The notes below the pieces were generated by a model. It did not search any database and was not told where the DNA came from. It was given only the letters and a program-made list of their open reading frames with translations. DNA of 64,000 nucleotides from Peptococcaceae bacterium (GTDB lineage: Bacteria > Bacillota > Desulfotomaculia > Desulfotomaculales > JACDOK01), in NCBI GenBank assembly GCA_017656185.1, contig JACDOK010000002.1, forward strand, positions 72,768 through 136,767. The letters run 5' to 3'. A program made the translations under genes and the position numbers. Below are positions 35,106-46,499 of this stretch, in pieces. Position 1 is the first letter of the stretch. Each line of letters starts with the position of its first letter.

Positions 35106-36491
35106 TCACTTTCCAATGCAAAAATCGCTGAAAATGCGATCCAAAATCTCTTCACTTACCGTATCGCCGGTAATATTTCCAAAAGCCTCTAACGCTTCCC
35201 GGATATCAATCGCCACCATTTCAACCGGAAGGCCGTTCTCCAAAGCATCAGCCGCTTCTCTAAGATGGAGCCGTGCCCTTTCCAACGCCTCTTGGTGACG
35301 AATATTGCTGATCAAAACACCACGCCCGGCTCTAACACGCCCGCCCAGCACCAACTCCACCATAACATCCTCCAGTTTCTCCACTCCCCATCCCTCCAGC
35401 AGGGAGGTACGTACCACCGGACAACCGGGCATATAGTTGTGAACCGCTTCCTCCGTAATACCGCACGCGGCCACATCACATTTGTTGATCACTACGATTC
35501 CCTTGCGACCACCAACGAGATCCAAGGCCACCTTGTCTTCATCCCTTATTCCTGACGAAGCATCCAAAACTGTAATCACAAGGTCGGCTCCGGCGGCCTC
35601 TTCCTTGGCCCGTGCCACCCCGATTTTCTCCACAGCATCCTGTGTTTCCCGCAGCCCGGCGGTATCCAAAATACGAAAAGGCACCCCACGGATGTTAATC
35701 ACTTCTTCAATAACATCACGCGTTGTGCCGGGAATGTCGGTTACAATGGCCCTGTTGTTCCGCGCCAGGGCATTCAAAAGCGAAGATTTTCCCACATTCG
35801 GTTTACCAACAATGGCCGTAGCCACGCCTTCACGGTACACCCGTCCCGCTTCGGCCTCTTGCCGCAGCTTCTCGCATCTTTCCCCCAGGAACCTCAACCG
35901 GCTGACAAGATCCTCCACCTGTGCTCCCGGAACCTCGTCTTCCGGAAAATCGATGGCTGCTTCTACATACGCCAAAACACCAACCAACTCTTCCCGGAAC
36001 GCACTTATAGTTCGCGACAATTTACCTTCTAACTGGCCTACCGCAATTCTAAGACTGTCTTCTGTCTGGGCGCGAATAATATCGATTACGGCCTCGGCCT
36101 GCGCCAAATCCAGCCGCCCGTTCAAAAAGGCCCTTTTAGTAAATTCGCCAGGCTCAGCAAGCCTGGCGCCGGCGGCAAGAACGACTTTTAAAATTTTCCG
36201 CAAGGGTACTAAACCCCCGTGCCCGCTTATTTCAACGACGTCCTCTCTTGTATAGCTGTGAGGGGCACGCATTAGCGCAAGTAAAACCTCGTCTATTACC
36301 TCTTCCGAAACAGGATCAACCACATGTCCGTAAAACATGCGATAACCCGGCTCTTTATTCCAGTTTTTTCTTTTAGCCGGCCGGAACACCTTTTCAGCTA
36401 TCATAATAGCCTCGGGACCGCTGATCCGTACAATACCAACTCCGCCTTCACCAAAAGGCGTAGCTATAGCAGCAATGGTATCGTCAACCAC
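35106..36491 (-). CDS. mnmE: tRNA modification GTPase MnmE
   Basis: Works with MnmG on U34 of tRNA. The 461-aa protein begins [23 protein letters not shown], has the G-domain motifs [33 protein letters not shown] and NKCD, and ends with the conserved FCIGK, whose cysteine is needed for activity. It starts at GTG and lies about 10 bp after jag. Confidence 0.96.
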   Translation of the reverse strand: MVDDTIAAIATPFGEGGVGIVRISGPEAIMIAEKVFRPAKRKNWNKEPGYRMFYGHVVDPVSEEVIDEVLLALMRAPHSYTREDVVEISGHGGLVPLRKILKVVLAAGARLAEPGEFTKRAFLNGRLDLAQAEAVIDIIRAQTEDSLRIAVGQLEGKLSRTISAFREELVGVLAYVEAAIDFPEDEVPGAQVEDLVSRLRFLGERCEKLRQEAEAGRVYREGVATAIVGKPNVGKSSLLNALARNNRAIVTDIPGTTRDVIEEVINIRGVPFRILDTAGLRETQDAVEKIGVARAKEEAAGADLVITVLDASSGIRDEDKVALDLVGGRKGIVVINKCDVAACGITEEAVHNYMPGCPVVRTSLLEGWGVEKLEDVMVELVLGGRVRAGRGVLISNIRHQEALERARLHLREAADALENGLPVEMVAIDIREALEAFGNITGDTVSEEILDRIFSDFCIGK

Positions 36492-36500
36492 TATACCACC

Positions 36501-37127
36501 CTACTTTCGAGGCGCGATTACAATTTTACGATAGGGTTCCTCTCCCTCGCTAAAAGTATAAATGTCATTCCGCGACCGGAGGGTGGTGTGGATAACCCGG
36601 CGTTCGTGAGCATTCATCGGTTCCAGGACGATACTTCTGCCCCGGCGTCTGACCTTATCTGCTAACTTAAGCGCCAGCCGCTGCAAAGTCTCTTCCCGCT
36701 TCTTGCGGTATCCTTCCACATCAATAATGACCCTGTACCGTTCCTCACGCTTCCTGTTAATACTGAGATTAACGAGATACTGGAGGGCATTTAAAGTTTC
36801 CCCGCGCCGGCCAATCAAAACGCCAGCGTCTTCGCCCTCGAGCCTCACGTACAGCCGGTTTTCCTCCTCGTTCTCAACCTTAATGTCGGCCGCTACCCCC
36901 ATAGCGCTAACAATCTCTCTTACCAGCAAACTCACATCGTCGCACACCGAATCCTTAACCCGTACCATCACCCGCGCCGGACGGCCGCCCAAAATCCCCA
37001 AAAAACCTTTACTCGGCTCTTCCAACACTTCTATTTCAACCCGGTCTTCACTGACTCCCAAATCCTGGAGAGCGAGGTTAACGGCCTCCTGTACGCTCTT
37101 TCCGGTCTTTTCGATCACCTTCAACAT
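36501..37127 (-). CDS. jag: Jag/KhpB RNA-binding protein
   Basis: An RNA chaperone-like protein with an N-terminal Jag domain (KVIEKTGKSVQEAVNLALQDLG), a KH domain (LYVRLEGEDAGVLIGRRGETLNALQYLVNL) and an R3H domain ending LEPMNAHERRVIHTTLRSR. The 208-aa start at 37127 has GAGGGGG upstream and overlaps the yidC 3' end by 50 bp; the ORF track start further upstream lies within yidC. Confidence 0.93.
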   Translation of the reverse strand: MLKVIEKTGKSVQEAVNLALQDLGVSEDRVEIEVLEEPSKGFLGILGGRPARVMVRVKDSVCDDVSLLVREIVSAMGVAADIKVENEEENRLYVRLEGEDAGVLIGRRGETLNALQYLVNLSINRKREERYRVIIDVEGYRKKREETLQRLALKLADKVRRRGRSIVLEPMNAHERRVIHTTLRSRNDIYTFSEGEEPYRKIVIAPRK

Positions 37128-37812
37128 CCGCAACCCCCTCGGTAGCCGGCATAAGCTCCCTGTTAATAAAGTACTGCTGGATGATACCCATAATATTAAA
37201 GACCGTCCAGTACAGAGCAAGCCCGGCCGGCAAAGTGCTGCTAATCCAACCAATGAAAAGCGGCATAAAGTATAGCATTATCTTTTGCGTTTGCTGCGCG
37301 CCGGGATTACCTCCCTGAGCCGCCGCTGCCGAAGCAGGCGTCGTCATTTTCGCTTGCAGGTACGTACTTACAGCCGCCAGAACCGGTAAAATATAATAGG
37401 GGTCTCTTTCACTAAGTATCGGTATCCAGAAAAAGCCTGCGTGTGCCGTATCACTAAAGTCAAAACCCAACAGCGCCCGGTAAAGCGCAATCAAAATAGG
37501 GAGCTGAATCAACAACACCAGGCAACCGGCCATCGGGTTCACTTTGCGCTCTTTGTAAAGTTCCATCATTTTCTGCTGCATCTTTTGCTTGTCCTTGCTG
37601 TATTTCTTCTGGATTTTTTGGAGCTCCGGCTGCAGCAACTGCATCTGCAGCATCGACTTCATTTGCATTTGCGTCAACGGGTAAAGTACAATCTTAATGA
37701 GCACCGTCAACAAGATAATAGCCAAACCGTAACTGGGCAGGCCGATCACCTGCGTAATGTCATATAAATAATTAATGACGGCGGTCATTCCATCAACTAG
37801 CGCGTTAAACAA
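37078..37812 (-). CDS. yidC: Membrane insertase YidC (SpoIIIJ type)
   Basis: Inserts membrane proteins with or without Sec, and in spore formers is needed for forespore gene expression. The 244-aa protein has the YidC core: YGLAIILLTVLIKIVLYPLT, the cytoplasmic Met/Gln/Lys coiled coil, VNPMAGCLVLLIQLPILIALY, MPLFIGWISSTLPAGLALYW and VFNIMGIIQQYFI. No lipoprotein signal is evident. The TTG at 37812, 9 nt after GGGAGGG, is preferred to the TTG at 37830, which overlaps that site. Confidence 0.92.
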   Translation of the reverse strand: MFNALVDGMTAVINYLYDITQVIGLPSYGLAIILLTVLIKIVLYPLTQMQMKSMLQMQLLQPELQKIQKKYSKDKQKMQQKMMELYKERKVNPMAGCLVLLIQLPILIALYRALLGFDFSDTAHAGFFWIPILSERDPYYILPVLAAVSTYLQAKMTTPASAAAAQGGNPGAQQTQKIMLYFMPLFIGWISSTLPAGLALYWTVFNIMGIIQQYFINRELMPATEGVADVEGDRKDRKERTGGR

Positions 37813-37835
37813 TCCTCTGAACCCTCCCAAATAAG

Positions 37836-38054
37836 TTAAACCGGGTCATACCCTCCCGGTGCAAAAGGGTGACACCTTAAAACCCGTCGACATGCCCTCC
37901 AACCACCTTTTAAAACACCGTATTTCCGGATGGCTTGTATGGCATATTCGGAGCAAGTAGGATAATACCGGCAGGAAGACGGAAGAAAAGGCGACACACA
38001 AATTTGGTACAAGCGAATAAAACCGATAATTACTGCGGCCAAGATTTTCTTCAT
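37836..38054 (-). CDS. yidD: Membrane protein insertion efficiency factor YidD
   Basis: A 72-aa protein with the family core [31 protein letters not shown] and a second cysteine segment ending [12 protein letters not shown]. Encoded between rnpA and yidC in most bacteria; it overlaps rnpA by 4 bp. Confidence 0.94.
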   Translation of the reverse strand: MKKILAAVIIGFIRLYQICVSPFLPSSCRYYPTCSEYAIQAIRKYGVLKGGWRACRRVLRCHPFAPGGYDPV

Positions 38055-38374
38055 TCCAGTTCCCTCACGAGACTCAGTAAACTCTGCCCCAACGAGTGGT
38101 AATTACTTTTTGTGACCGCGGGCCGCGCCACAATCACGTAATCATAACCAGCTTCAAACTGATCCTCGTTAAGACGGCAAATTTCCTTCAAAATACGCCG
38201 CACACGGTTACGCACCACGGCATTGCCAATTTTCTTGCTAACGCTAAAACCGAAACGACGCTTATCACTGCCGTTCGATAAACGGTATACTACAAGTGAT
38301 TTTCCCGCCTTGGATTTTCCGTGTGAAAAAACCTTACGAAAGTCGCGATTTTTTTTAATGATAGTTATTCCCAT
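38051..38374 (-). CDS. rnpA: Ribonuclease P protein component
   Basis: The protein cofactor of RNase P in tRNA 5' maturation. About 107 aa, basic, with [24 protein letters not shown] and the RNR motif within [26 protein letters not shown]. The ATG at 38374 fits family N-termini although its ribosome binding site is poor; the TTG at 38404 with AGGG upstream is the alternative. Confidence 0.93.
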   Translation of the reverse strand: MGITIIKKNRDFRKVFSHGKSKAGKSLVVYRLSNGSDKRRFGFSVSKKIGNAVVRNRVRRILKEICRLNEDQFEAGYDYVIVARPAVTKSNYHSLGQSLLSLVRELE

Positions 38375-38412
38375 AATAAGGAAACTATAACCAATTTCTC
38401 TCAACTTTATCC

Positions 38413-38547
38413 CTAAGCAGTCAAGCGCTTCCTGCCCTTGGCCCTTCTTCTTTTGATTACTCTTCGTCCACCCTTGGTACTCATTCTTTTAAGAAAACCG
38501 TGCTTTCTGAGCCTTCTTCTTTTTTTCGGCTGGTAGGTACGTTTCAT
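38413..38547 (-). CDS. rpmH: 50S ribosomal protein L34
   Basis: The 44-aa protein [20 protein letters not shown]... is a textbook L34. The ORF track start 16 codons upstream is not used; GGTGAG precedes the internal ATG. First gene of the leftward operon leading from the origin. Confidence 0.97.
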   Translation of the reverse strand: MKRTYQPKKRRRLRKHGFLKRMSTKGGRRVIKRRRAKGRKRLTA

Positions 38548-38813
38548 ATCGCTCACCTCCCCGTGCTCCCAAGCGCTGGAAGTTAAAGACACCACAAACC
38601 ATTATATATTACCAAAATCTCGGGCGTCAAGGATGCTCCAAGCGCCTGCCGCCAGGCGTACAAAATAAAATACTTGTTGATAACTTCTGAAAGTTTTGGT
38701 ATCATTTACATACCACGCTTTGACGGCGTTTGCAGATTCAGTTTTTTTCACAGCCTGTGAATATTTTTGTGAATAACTTTGTTGATGATTGAAAATTTTC
38801 CGGGGAGAGTCCT
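38548..38813. other. Probable oriC region between rpmH and dnaA
   Basis: An AT-rich divergent spacer in the position of oriC in most Firmicutes. DnaA-box-like 9-mers with one mismatch to TTATCCACA lie on the minus strand at 38675-38683 (TTATCAACA) and 38768-38776 (TTATTCACA). Strand bias switches here: genes run minus to the left and plus to the right. The unwinding element was not identified. Confidence 0.7.
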
Positions 38814-40148
38814 ATGGTCCCAAATGAATTATTAGGCTTATGGACCCATGTGCTGCAGTCTTTACAAAAAAATATAAACCCCCAGTCTTTTGAAAACTGG
38901 ATAAAGCCTTTAAAACCGGTTGCCCATCACGACAACACGGTACTTTTTGAAGCTCCGGACCATTTTTCAAGAGATTGGCTTTCCGAGCGCTACGCCCCCC
39001 TCATTAAACAGTGCTTTAAAGACCTCCTTAATTATGAAGTGGGCGTTAAGTTTTTGCTTCCGGGGGAATTTCCACAAGTGGAGAAACCCCTATACTCTTC
39101 TGTGGAAAAGGGAGAAGAAGTCTTTCCAAATCTTAATCCCAAATACACCTTCAACAACTGGGTAATCGGTAACAACAACCGTTTTGCCCATGCGGCCGCG
39201 GTAGCGGTATCCGAAGCTCCAGCGCGTGCCTATAACCCCTTGTTTATTTACGGCGGTGTGGGACTGGGTAAAACCCATCTTATGCACGCCATAGGACACG
39301 CTATTCGCGACCGTTATCCTCAATTAAAGGTAGCTTACGTTACTACCGAAAAATTTACTAACGAACTGATCAACGCTATTAAGGACGACAAAACACCCCA
39401 TTTTCGTTCTAAATACCGTAGTATCGACATTCTCTTAATAGATGACATTCAATTCCTGGCCAAGAAAGAAAGCACCCAGGAAGAGTTTTTCCACACTTTC
39501 AACAGTCTTTACGAAGCGCGCAGGCAGATTGTAATTTCATGTGACCGTACCCCAAAAGAAATTCCCACTCTCGAGGAAAGGCTACGATCACGCTTCGAAT
39601 GGGGTTTGATTACTGACATCCAACCCCCGGATCTCGAAACCCGTGTTGCTATTCTACGCCAAAAGGCGCAAATGGAAGGGGTATCGGTTCCCGACGAAAC
39701 TTTGCTTTACATCGCCGACCGTATTCAATCGAATATAAGGGAACTTGAGGGGGCCTTTATTCGGGTTACGGCCTTCGCTAATCTTACAAAAGAGGAAATC
39801 ACACCCGATCTGGCGGCCGAGGTTCTAAAAGATATCATACCCGCCAAAAAGCGCCGCCCCATCAACTGTGCCCTCATTCAGGAAGTTGTAGCAAGCTATT
39901 TCCGGCTGAAGGTGGATGATCTCAAAGCGAAAAAACGTACGAGAACGATCGCCTATCCCAGGCAGATAGCAATGTATCTTACGCGCGAACTAACAGACCT
40001 GTCCCTCCCCAGAATTGGTACGGAGTTCGGGGGACGTGACCATACGACGGTTCTCCATGCCTATGAAAAAATAGCCAAAGAAATTCAGGTGGATCAAAGT
40101 TTACAGGAAATAGTCAACGAGTTAATCACACGTATCAAAAAACAGTAA
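38814..40148 (+). CDS. dnaA: Chromosomal replication initiator DnaA
   Basis: Binds DnaA boxes and opens the origin. The 444-aa protein has the N-terminal DnaB/SirA-interaction domain, Walker A GGVGLGKTHLMHAIGH at about 143-158, Walker B LLIDDIQFLAKKE, the ERLRSRFEWGLITDIQPPDLETR sensor region, and domain IV with LSLPRIGTEFGGRDHTTVLHA. The ATG has GGGGAGAG upstream. Length is normal. Confidence 0.98.
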   Translation: MVPNELLGLWTHVLQSLQKNINPQSFENWIKPLKPVAHHDNTVLFEAPDHFSRDWLSERYAPLIKQCFKDLLNYEVGVKFLLPGEFPQVEKPLYSSVEKGEEVFPNLNPKYTFNNWVIGNNNRFAHAAAVAVSEAPARAYNPLFIYGGVGLGKTHLMHAIGHAIRDRYPQLKVAYVTTEKFTNELINAIKDDKTPHFRSKYRSIDILLIDDIQFLAKKESTQEEFFHTFNSLYEARRQIVISCDRTPKEIPTLEERLRSRFEWGLITDIQPPDLETRVAILRQKAQMEGVSVPDETLLYIADRIQSNIRELEGAFIRVTAFANLTKEEITPDLAAEVLKDIIPAKKRRPINCALIQEVVASYFRLKVDDLKAKKRTRTIAYPRQIAMYLTRELTDLSLPRIGTEFGGRDHTTVLHAYEKIAKEIQVDQSLQEIVNELITRIKKQ

Positions 40149-40275
40149 ACAGGTCTATACACAAAACAAAAAACGCAGGAAAAATAGTTTCGAAAAACTT
40201 TTGCACATATCACCAGTCTCTACTATAACTACTGCTACATGTTACTTAAGTACATGGATAAGGGAGAGATGTGCC

Positions 40276-41382
40276 ATCCGTTTCGAAACAACCAGAGACA
40301 ACCTCCTGGCGGGTATTACCATAGTGCATCGAGCTGTCGCCACCCGCAGCCCGATGCCCGTCTTAAGCGGCATTCTCATCGAAGCGCAGGAAAATGCCCT
40401 CAGGCTTACGGGCACTGATTTAGAGCTGAGCATTACCTATTCCGTTCCGGCGGAAGTTATTGCTCCAGGCACAATAGTGCTGCCGGCACGCTACTTATCA
40501 GACATTGTCAGGCGTTTACCGGCCGGAAGGGTCGGTGTTATGGCCGATTTGTCTTCATCTAATGTGACTCTCCGGTACGGGCGGGCGGAAGCCCACCTTA
40601 TCGGCTTTAATGCCGACGAGTTTCCGCGTTTGCCCGAAGTTACGCCTAAAATCGAATTAACCCTCGACGGTGAGTTACTCAGGGAAGTAATTAAACAGGT
40701 TGTCTATGCCGTAGGACAGGACGAACTGCGGCCGATATTCACCGGTGTATTGTTGGAGGTGGCCGACGAGGAGTTAAGGGCTGTGGCGACCGATACGCAT
40801 CGGTTAGCCTTAAGGCGTTCCGAACTGGCGGGGTACGAAGGACAGTTGACGAACATTGTGGTGCCGGGTAAAGCCTTAAGTGAACTGAGCCGTATCCTGG
40901 CGGGTGGAGAAGAGGAAGTACGTGTGGCCGTCGCAGAGAATTATATTGCGCTGGATAGCGGTGCCATACGAATGACCAGCCGTTTAATCGACGGCCAGTA
41001 TCCCGATTACCGGCAGGTCATCCCGGGAAGTTATCGTACCAGAATTTCCGGCATGGACACCGATGAACTGTTACGCACGGTAGAGCGTGTAGCCATTATG
41101 TCCCGTGAGGACGGGCCGGTCATCCTTTTGGAAAATAGTGACGGTACGCTGGTGATTTCGGCCCAGTGCCAGGCCGGGAGCATTAGGGAAGAACTCCCGG
41201 CAACTATTGAGGGTGAAGATTTTAAAGTGGCCATTAACGCCACTTATATCGCGGAAGCATTAAAAGCCTCCGCCAGCCAAGAGATAACTCTGGAGCTGAA
41301 CGGTAACTATGGGCCGGCTATTATCCGCTCCAAAGATAATCTCGATTATTTGGCTCTGATATTGCCGATTCGCCTCGCTTAA
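40276..41382 (+). CDS. dnaN: DNA polymerase III beta clamp, with an apparent AUC start
   Basis: The sliding clamp of the replicase. From codon 40276 the product is 368 aa and starts (I/M)RFETTRDNLLAGITIVHRAV, aligning with the MKF... start of the family. The only in-frame ATG, GTG or TTG upstream is a TTG at 40201 with no ribosome binding site and a non-homologous 25-residue extension. An AAGGGAGAG site lies 7 nt before ATC at 40276, so a rare AUC start is proposed. The ATG at 40268 is out of frame. Three clamp domains are intact to the end (YLALILPIRLA). Confidence 0.93.
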   Translation: MRFETTRDNLLAGITIVHRAVATRSPMPVLSGILIEAQENALRLTGTDLELSITYSVPAEVIAPGTIVLPARYLSDIVRRLPAGRVGVMADLSSSNVTLRYGRAEAHLIGFNADEFPRLPEVTPKIELTLDGELLREVIKQVVYAVGQDELRPIFTGVLLEVADEELRAVATDTHRLALRRSELAGYEGQLTNIVVPGKALSELSRILAGGEEEVRVAVAENYIALDSGAIRMTSRLIDGQYPDYRQVIPGSYRTRISGMDTDELLRTVERVAIMSREDGPVILLENSDGTLVISAQCQAGSIREELPATIEGEDFKVAINATYIAEALKASASQEITLELNGNYGPAIIRSKDNLDYLALILPIRLA

Positions 41383-41393
41383 CGGGGGATTCC

Positions 41394-42482
41394 GTGTACC
41401 TAACTCGTCTGGAAGCCAGGGATTTTCGTAACTACCGGCATATTGATTTGAGGCCGCACCCCGGCCTCAATATCATTTGCGGTGCCAATGCCCAAGGGAA
41501 AACCAATTTCTTGGAAGCTATTTGTACCGTTTTACGGGGGTTTTCTTTTCGTACTTCACGCGGCGCCGATATGATTCGATGGCAGGCTCGGCAGGCGGTC
41601 GTCAAGGGTGAAGTAGCAACAGCCACCGGCTCGAACTTACTGGAAATTATGATTGACCCGCAGGGCAAAAAGGTTGCCGTCGGCGGGCAGCCCGTCGCCA
41701 AGCATGCATTGGCGAGGTTTTTGGGTGTGGTTGTTTTTACCCCCGAAGACTTGTGGTTGATCAAGGGGGGGCCTGGCGAAAGAAGGCGCTTTATTGATCT
41801 GGAACTCGGGTTTTTATCCCCGGATTACTGGAATTTGGTCAGGGACTTTCGTCGAGCCCTGTCTCAGCGCAATAGTCTTTTGAAAAACGGGCAAACTCGC
41901 GGAGATTTGTTTGACTTGTGGACGCGGCAGTTTTGTGATTATGCCGGCAGGTTGCTGGCCTACCGCCTGCACGTTTTGAAGAAATTTGCGCCCTATGTCC
42001 GCAGGTGTTTCAGGGCTTTGGGCGGTGAAGAACTAAGCCTGCGCTATGTGAGTTCGATAGAGATAAGCGGTGATGATCCGGGTGAATTAAGCGCGACACT
42101 GTACCATAACCTGCAGAAACAGCGTGAAGACGATTTACGTTATCACCGTACCGGTATCGGGCCGCATCGCGATGACCTGGCGTTCTACCTGAACGGTAAA
42201 GATGCCCGGGTTTATGCCTCCCAGGGGCAACAGCGTTCAATTGTTTTGGCCCTCAAATGGGGGCAGGTGGATTTATGGCAGGATCATACGGGGGAAACGC
42301 CGGTTGTATTGTTAGATGATGTCATGTCTGAGCTGGATTATCAGAGGCGAAACCGTTTGATGGAAACGCTCCGGGAGAGGGCCCAGATATTTTTAACAGC
42401 AGGAGAATTAGAAGAATCAGCGAAAAAAATGGGAGGGAAAGTATTTTTAGTACACCAGGGAACTATCAGGGAGGAGGGTTAG
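41394..42482 (+). CDS. recF: DNA replication and repair protein RecF
   Basis: An SMC-like ATPase that with RecO and RecR loads RecA at gaps. The 362-aa product has LTRLEARDFRNYRHIDLRPHPGLNIICGANAQGKTNFLEAI (Walker A GANAQGKTN), the signature region YASQGQQRSIVLALKW and Walker B VVLLDDVMSELD. It starts at GTG with GGGGGA upstream, 11 bp after dnaN. Confidence 0.95.
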   Translation: MYLTRLEARDFRNYRHIDLRPHPGLNIICGANAQGKTNFLEAICTVLRGFSFRTSRGADMIRWQARQAVVKGEVATATGSNLLEIMIDPQGKKVAVGGQPVAKHALARFLGVVVFTPEDLWLIKGGPGERRRFIDLELGFLSPDYWNLVRDFRRALSQRNSLLKNGQTRGDLFDLWTRQFCDYAGRLLAYRLHVLKKFAPYVRRCFRALGGEELSLRYVSSIEISGDDPGELSATLYHNLQKQREDDLRYHRTGIGPHRDDLAFYLNGKDARVYASQGQQRSIVLALKWGQVDLWQDHTGETPVVLLDDVMSELDYQRRNRLMETLRERAQIFLTAGELEESAKKMGGKVFLVHQGTIREEG

Positions 42483-42484
42483 CG

Positions 42485-42733
42485 TTGTTTCTGCATCTCG
42501 GTGACGATGTGATGGTCTTGCAGAAGGATATCATTGCGGTGATAGATATTCAGACCAAGGTTGCGACTTCCACACGTGATTTTTTGAAATATGCGCGCGA
42601 TGAGCGTCTGGTGCACGCCATTGTGGAAGAAGATAAGCAGAGGTCATTCGTTATTACCACGGATAAAATCTACCTTTCGCCTATTTCCTGCGGCACTCTT
42701 AGAAAAAGAGCCGGTCTCAAGTTTACATCATAA
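42485..42733 (+). CDS. remB: RemB/YaaB (DUF370) regulator
   Basis: An 82-aa protein of the extracellular-matrix-regulator family placed between recF and gyrB in Bacillus. It begins FLHLGDDVMVLQKDIIAVIDIQTK and ends with ITTDKIYLSPISCGTLRKRA. It starts at TTG 2 bp after recF, with GGAGGAGG upstream inside recF. Confidence 0.9.
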   Translation: MFLHLGDDVMVLQKDIIAVIDIQTKVATSTRDFLKYARDERLVHAIVEEDKQRSFVITTDKIYLSPISCGTLRKRAGLKFTS

Positions 42734-42766
42734 CAGTATCAGGTGCACTTGTTCCGGTTTCGTGCC

Positions 42767-42790
42767 ATGCCCAAAACGGGCATTTTTATT
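42767..42790 (+). terminator. Terminator after remB
   Basis: ATGCCC-AAAAC-GGGCAT followed by TTTTTATTTT. Confidence 0.8.
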
Positions 42791-42856
42791 TTGCAAAGCG
42801 TTCCCCAATTCGATCTTCAGGAGCACAGCATAGCGGGAGCGGCGTAAGCAAAGTTA

Positions 42857-42886
42857 TTGAGACAACCCTGGATTTTATGGTAATAT
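42857..42886 (+). promoter_or_regulatory. Possible sigma-A promoter of gyrB
   Basis: TTGAGA and TAATAT are spaced by 18 bp, about 35 bp before the gyrB start. It follows a terminator, so a promoter is expected here. Confidence 0.45.
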
Positions 42887-42908
42887 ATAATATTAGAGCG
42901 ATCTTTAA

Positions 42909-44825
<1,917 letters not shown>

Positions 44826-44880
44826 ATAATTTATGGTGACGATATCATTAACATTTTTGCTTTAAGGGCTGAGGGATGGG

Positions 44881-44917
44881 AAAAGAACAGCTTACAAACG
44901 AGCTGTTCTTTTTTATT
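44881..44917 (+). terminator. Terminator after gyrB
   Basis: AAAAGAACAGCT and AGCTGTTCTTTT form a 12-bp stem followed by TT-rich sequence. Confidence 0.85.
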
Positions 44918-44946
44918 TATCCCCAGAGTTATCCTCCTGATCCACA
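44917..44946. promoter_or_regulatory. Triple DnaA-box-like block, copy 1
   Basis: Three adjacent 9-mers TTATCCCCA, TTATCCTCC and TGATCCACA start at 44917, 44929 and 44938. The same block with identical spacing recurs at 46509-46538. The first and third differ from TTATCCACA by one base. Confidence 0.5.
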
Positions 44947-45497
44947 GCTAATATAATCCCTAATAGACAAATTCAAAAGACACTATTCCCATGATTATCC
45001 TTTTTGTCCACAACCGGAAAAATTATGGCTTATTATGTAAAATAATGTGTGTTTATGGTATACCTGTTTAATTAGTGTAAGCCTTATGTTTTCTAATACT
45101 TAAAGATTTGAGAGTGCGTTTACTGTTAAATATTACCAGATTTCATAGTACCAGTTAAAAATAAAAAATTATTAATCTCCACAAGGAAAAGCAAATTGCA
45201 AATCCTAAAATCAGGCGCAAAATAACAAAATCACCGGTATATTACGATAGTTTTAAAATAAGTTTATTATACTTTGATTTTATAAACGCTGCACCACATG
45301 CTTAATAAAACTCAAAAACCCCTCCACAATTTTGTCGTTATCATCCACAGGGTCAGATCTAGTTTAAAATTCCTTAACATGCTCCAATTTTCGACCTTAT
45401 TGTTATCAATATCACAAAAGGTACCGCCGTCCCAAGCACCCTTTATGACTAAAAAATGAATTAACTGGTAATTGATACTAACAAAGGGGGGACAACG
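44947..45497. other. AT-rich gene-free stretch downstream of gyrB
   Basis: About 550 bp, clearly more AT-rich than its surroundings, with no gene found on either strand. It has two further one-mismatch DnaA-box-like 9-mers, TTGTCCACA at 45004 and TCATCCACA at 45341, and many A/T runs. It is unlike the other spacers, which hold the repeat modules. Confidence 0.6.
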
Positions 45498-45581
45498 GTG
45501 AGTAGAATTCTCGGATTACTGAAAAAATTATGGCCTTTCAATCGTAGGGGAGAACTTCCCGAAAACCAAAAACAGCAATAA
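45498..45581 (+). CDS. Candidate 27-aa small protein
   Basis: A GTG at 45498 preceded by AAAGGGGGG, one of the strongest ribosome binding sites in the window, opens a 27-codon frame. It encodes a basic amphipathic N-terminal half (SRILGLLKKLWPF) and a polar glutamine-rich end (ENQKQQ). A transcription terminator follows about 60 bp later. It is too short for the ORF track. No family is recognised; it may be a leader peptide or a small membrane-associated protein. Confidence 0.45.
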   Translation: MSRILGLLKKLWPFNRRGELPENQKQQ

Positions 45582-45640
45582 TTTGGTTGATAATTGATTA
45601 TTATGGTTATATATGGGAAAAATCCGGTCCATTCTTAGAG

Positions 45641-45679
45641 GAGCACAAGGCGTTTTATAAGAGCCTCTGTGCTCTTTTT
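45641..45679 (+). terminator. Terminator after the 27-aa ORF
   Basis: GAGCACAAGGC and GCCTCTGTGCTC pair with one bulge and are followed by TTTTTG. Confidence 0.75.
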
Positions 45680-45767
45680 GTCTTTGACCGGTTCTAATTG
45701 CCCCTGGTGCCAGTATTTATTCAATATCATGATTTTGCCGCGTTCCGAACCCGGGGAGTGATATTAA

Positions 45768-46499
45768 ATGCACGTATTCCTGGCTTTGCGGCGCAAAATC
45801 GTTGCTGAAGTCTTTCTGCTGGCGCTTTTTGTAACTGCTTTGGGAACAGTTACAGTAGTGTTTTCGGCTCCGCCAGGTTCATGTATAAACATTGTCATTG
45901 ATCCGGGCCACGGTGGAGAGGACCCGGGAGCACTGGATAGGGAGGGGCATGAAGAAGAAGATATCAATCTGGCAGTGGCCTTGTACCTGGCGGATTACCT
46001 AAAGGCACAAGGTTTTAACGTAATTTTGACAAGGCGTTATGATACCGATTATGTACTACCTAAGCCTTTTCGGAAAGGAAAAACCAAGAAAAGATGCGAC
46101 CTTGACCGGCGTATCGCCCTGGCCGTGCGGCATTACGCCAGCGCATACATAAGCCTGCACGTCAATACGGGAAGGCCTTCTTCACGTGGTGCCGAAAGTT
46201 ATTATCACCCTAAATCCCTGGATAGTAAGATCCTGGCGGAAAGTATCCAGCAGGAACTTTGGTCTTTACCGGGTATGCCCAAGAAAAAGGCCCGGCCGGC
46301 TAATTATTACCTTTTGAGCCGTACACCCATGGCATCGGTGATCGTTGAGATGGGGTATCTGACTAATCCTGTTGAACGCCGCAACCTTTTAAATCCCGCC
46401 TACCAAAAGCAACTGGCTCAAGCCCTTTCCCGCGGTATTGTTTTGTATTGCCAGCGCAAGGCTCTCCGAAACGTCCCAACCTTTTGCCCGGCTTTCTGA
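45768..46499 (+). CDS. N-acetylmuramoyl-L-alanine amidase (CwlD-like)
   Basis: A zinc amidase that cleaves the lactam-precursor stem peptide or cell-wall peptide from muramic acid. The 243-aa protein has an N-terminal signal or anchor segment (about 14-32) and the Amidase_3 domain: VIDPGHGGEDPGALD (His ligand), the Glu in HEEEDINLAVA, SLHVN (second His) and VIVEMGYLTNP (catalytic Glu). Size and single-domain layout match CwlD, the spore-cortex muramic-lactam enzyme, but the specific role is inferred. GGGGAGTG precedes the ATG. No gerD neighbour is present. Confidence 0.85.
   Translation: MHVFLALRRKIVAEVFLLALFVTALGTVTVVFSAPPGSCINIVIDPGHGGEDPGALDREGHEEEDINLAVALYLADYLKAQGFNVILTRRYDTDYVLPKPFRKGKTKKRCDLDRRIALAVRHYASAYISLHVNTGRPSSRGAESYYHPKSLDSKILAESIQQELWSLPGMPKKKARPANYYLLSRTPMASVIVEMGYLTNPVERRNLLNPAYQKQLAQALSRGIVLYCQRKALRNVPTFCPAF

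Noticed and set aside
40268-40270. ATG near the dnaN start
   Set aside because: It is out of frame with the clamp sequence; using it would need a frameshift, and the aligned homologous start falls on the ATC.
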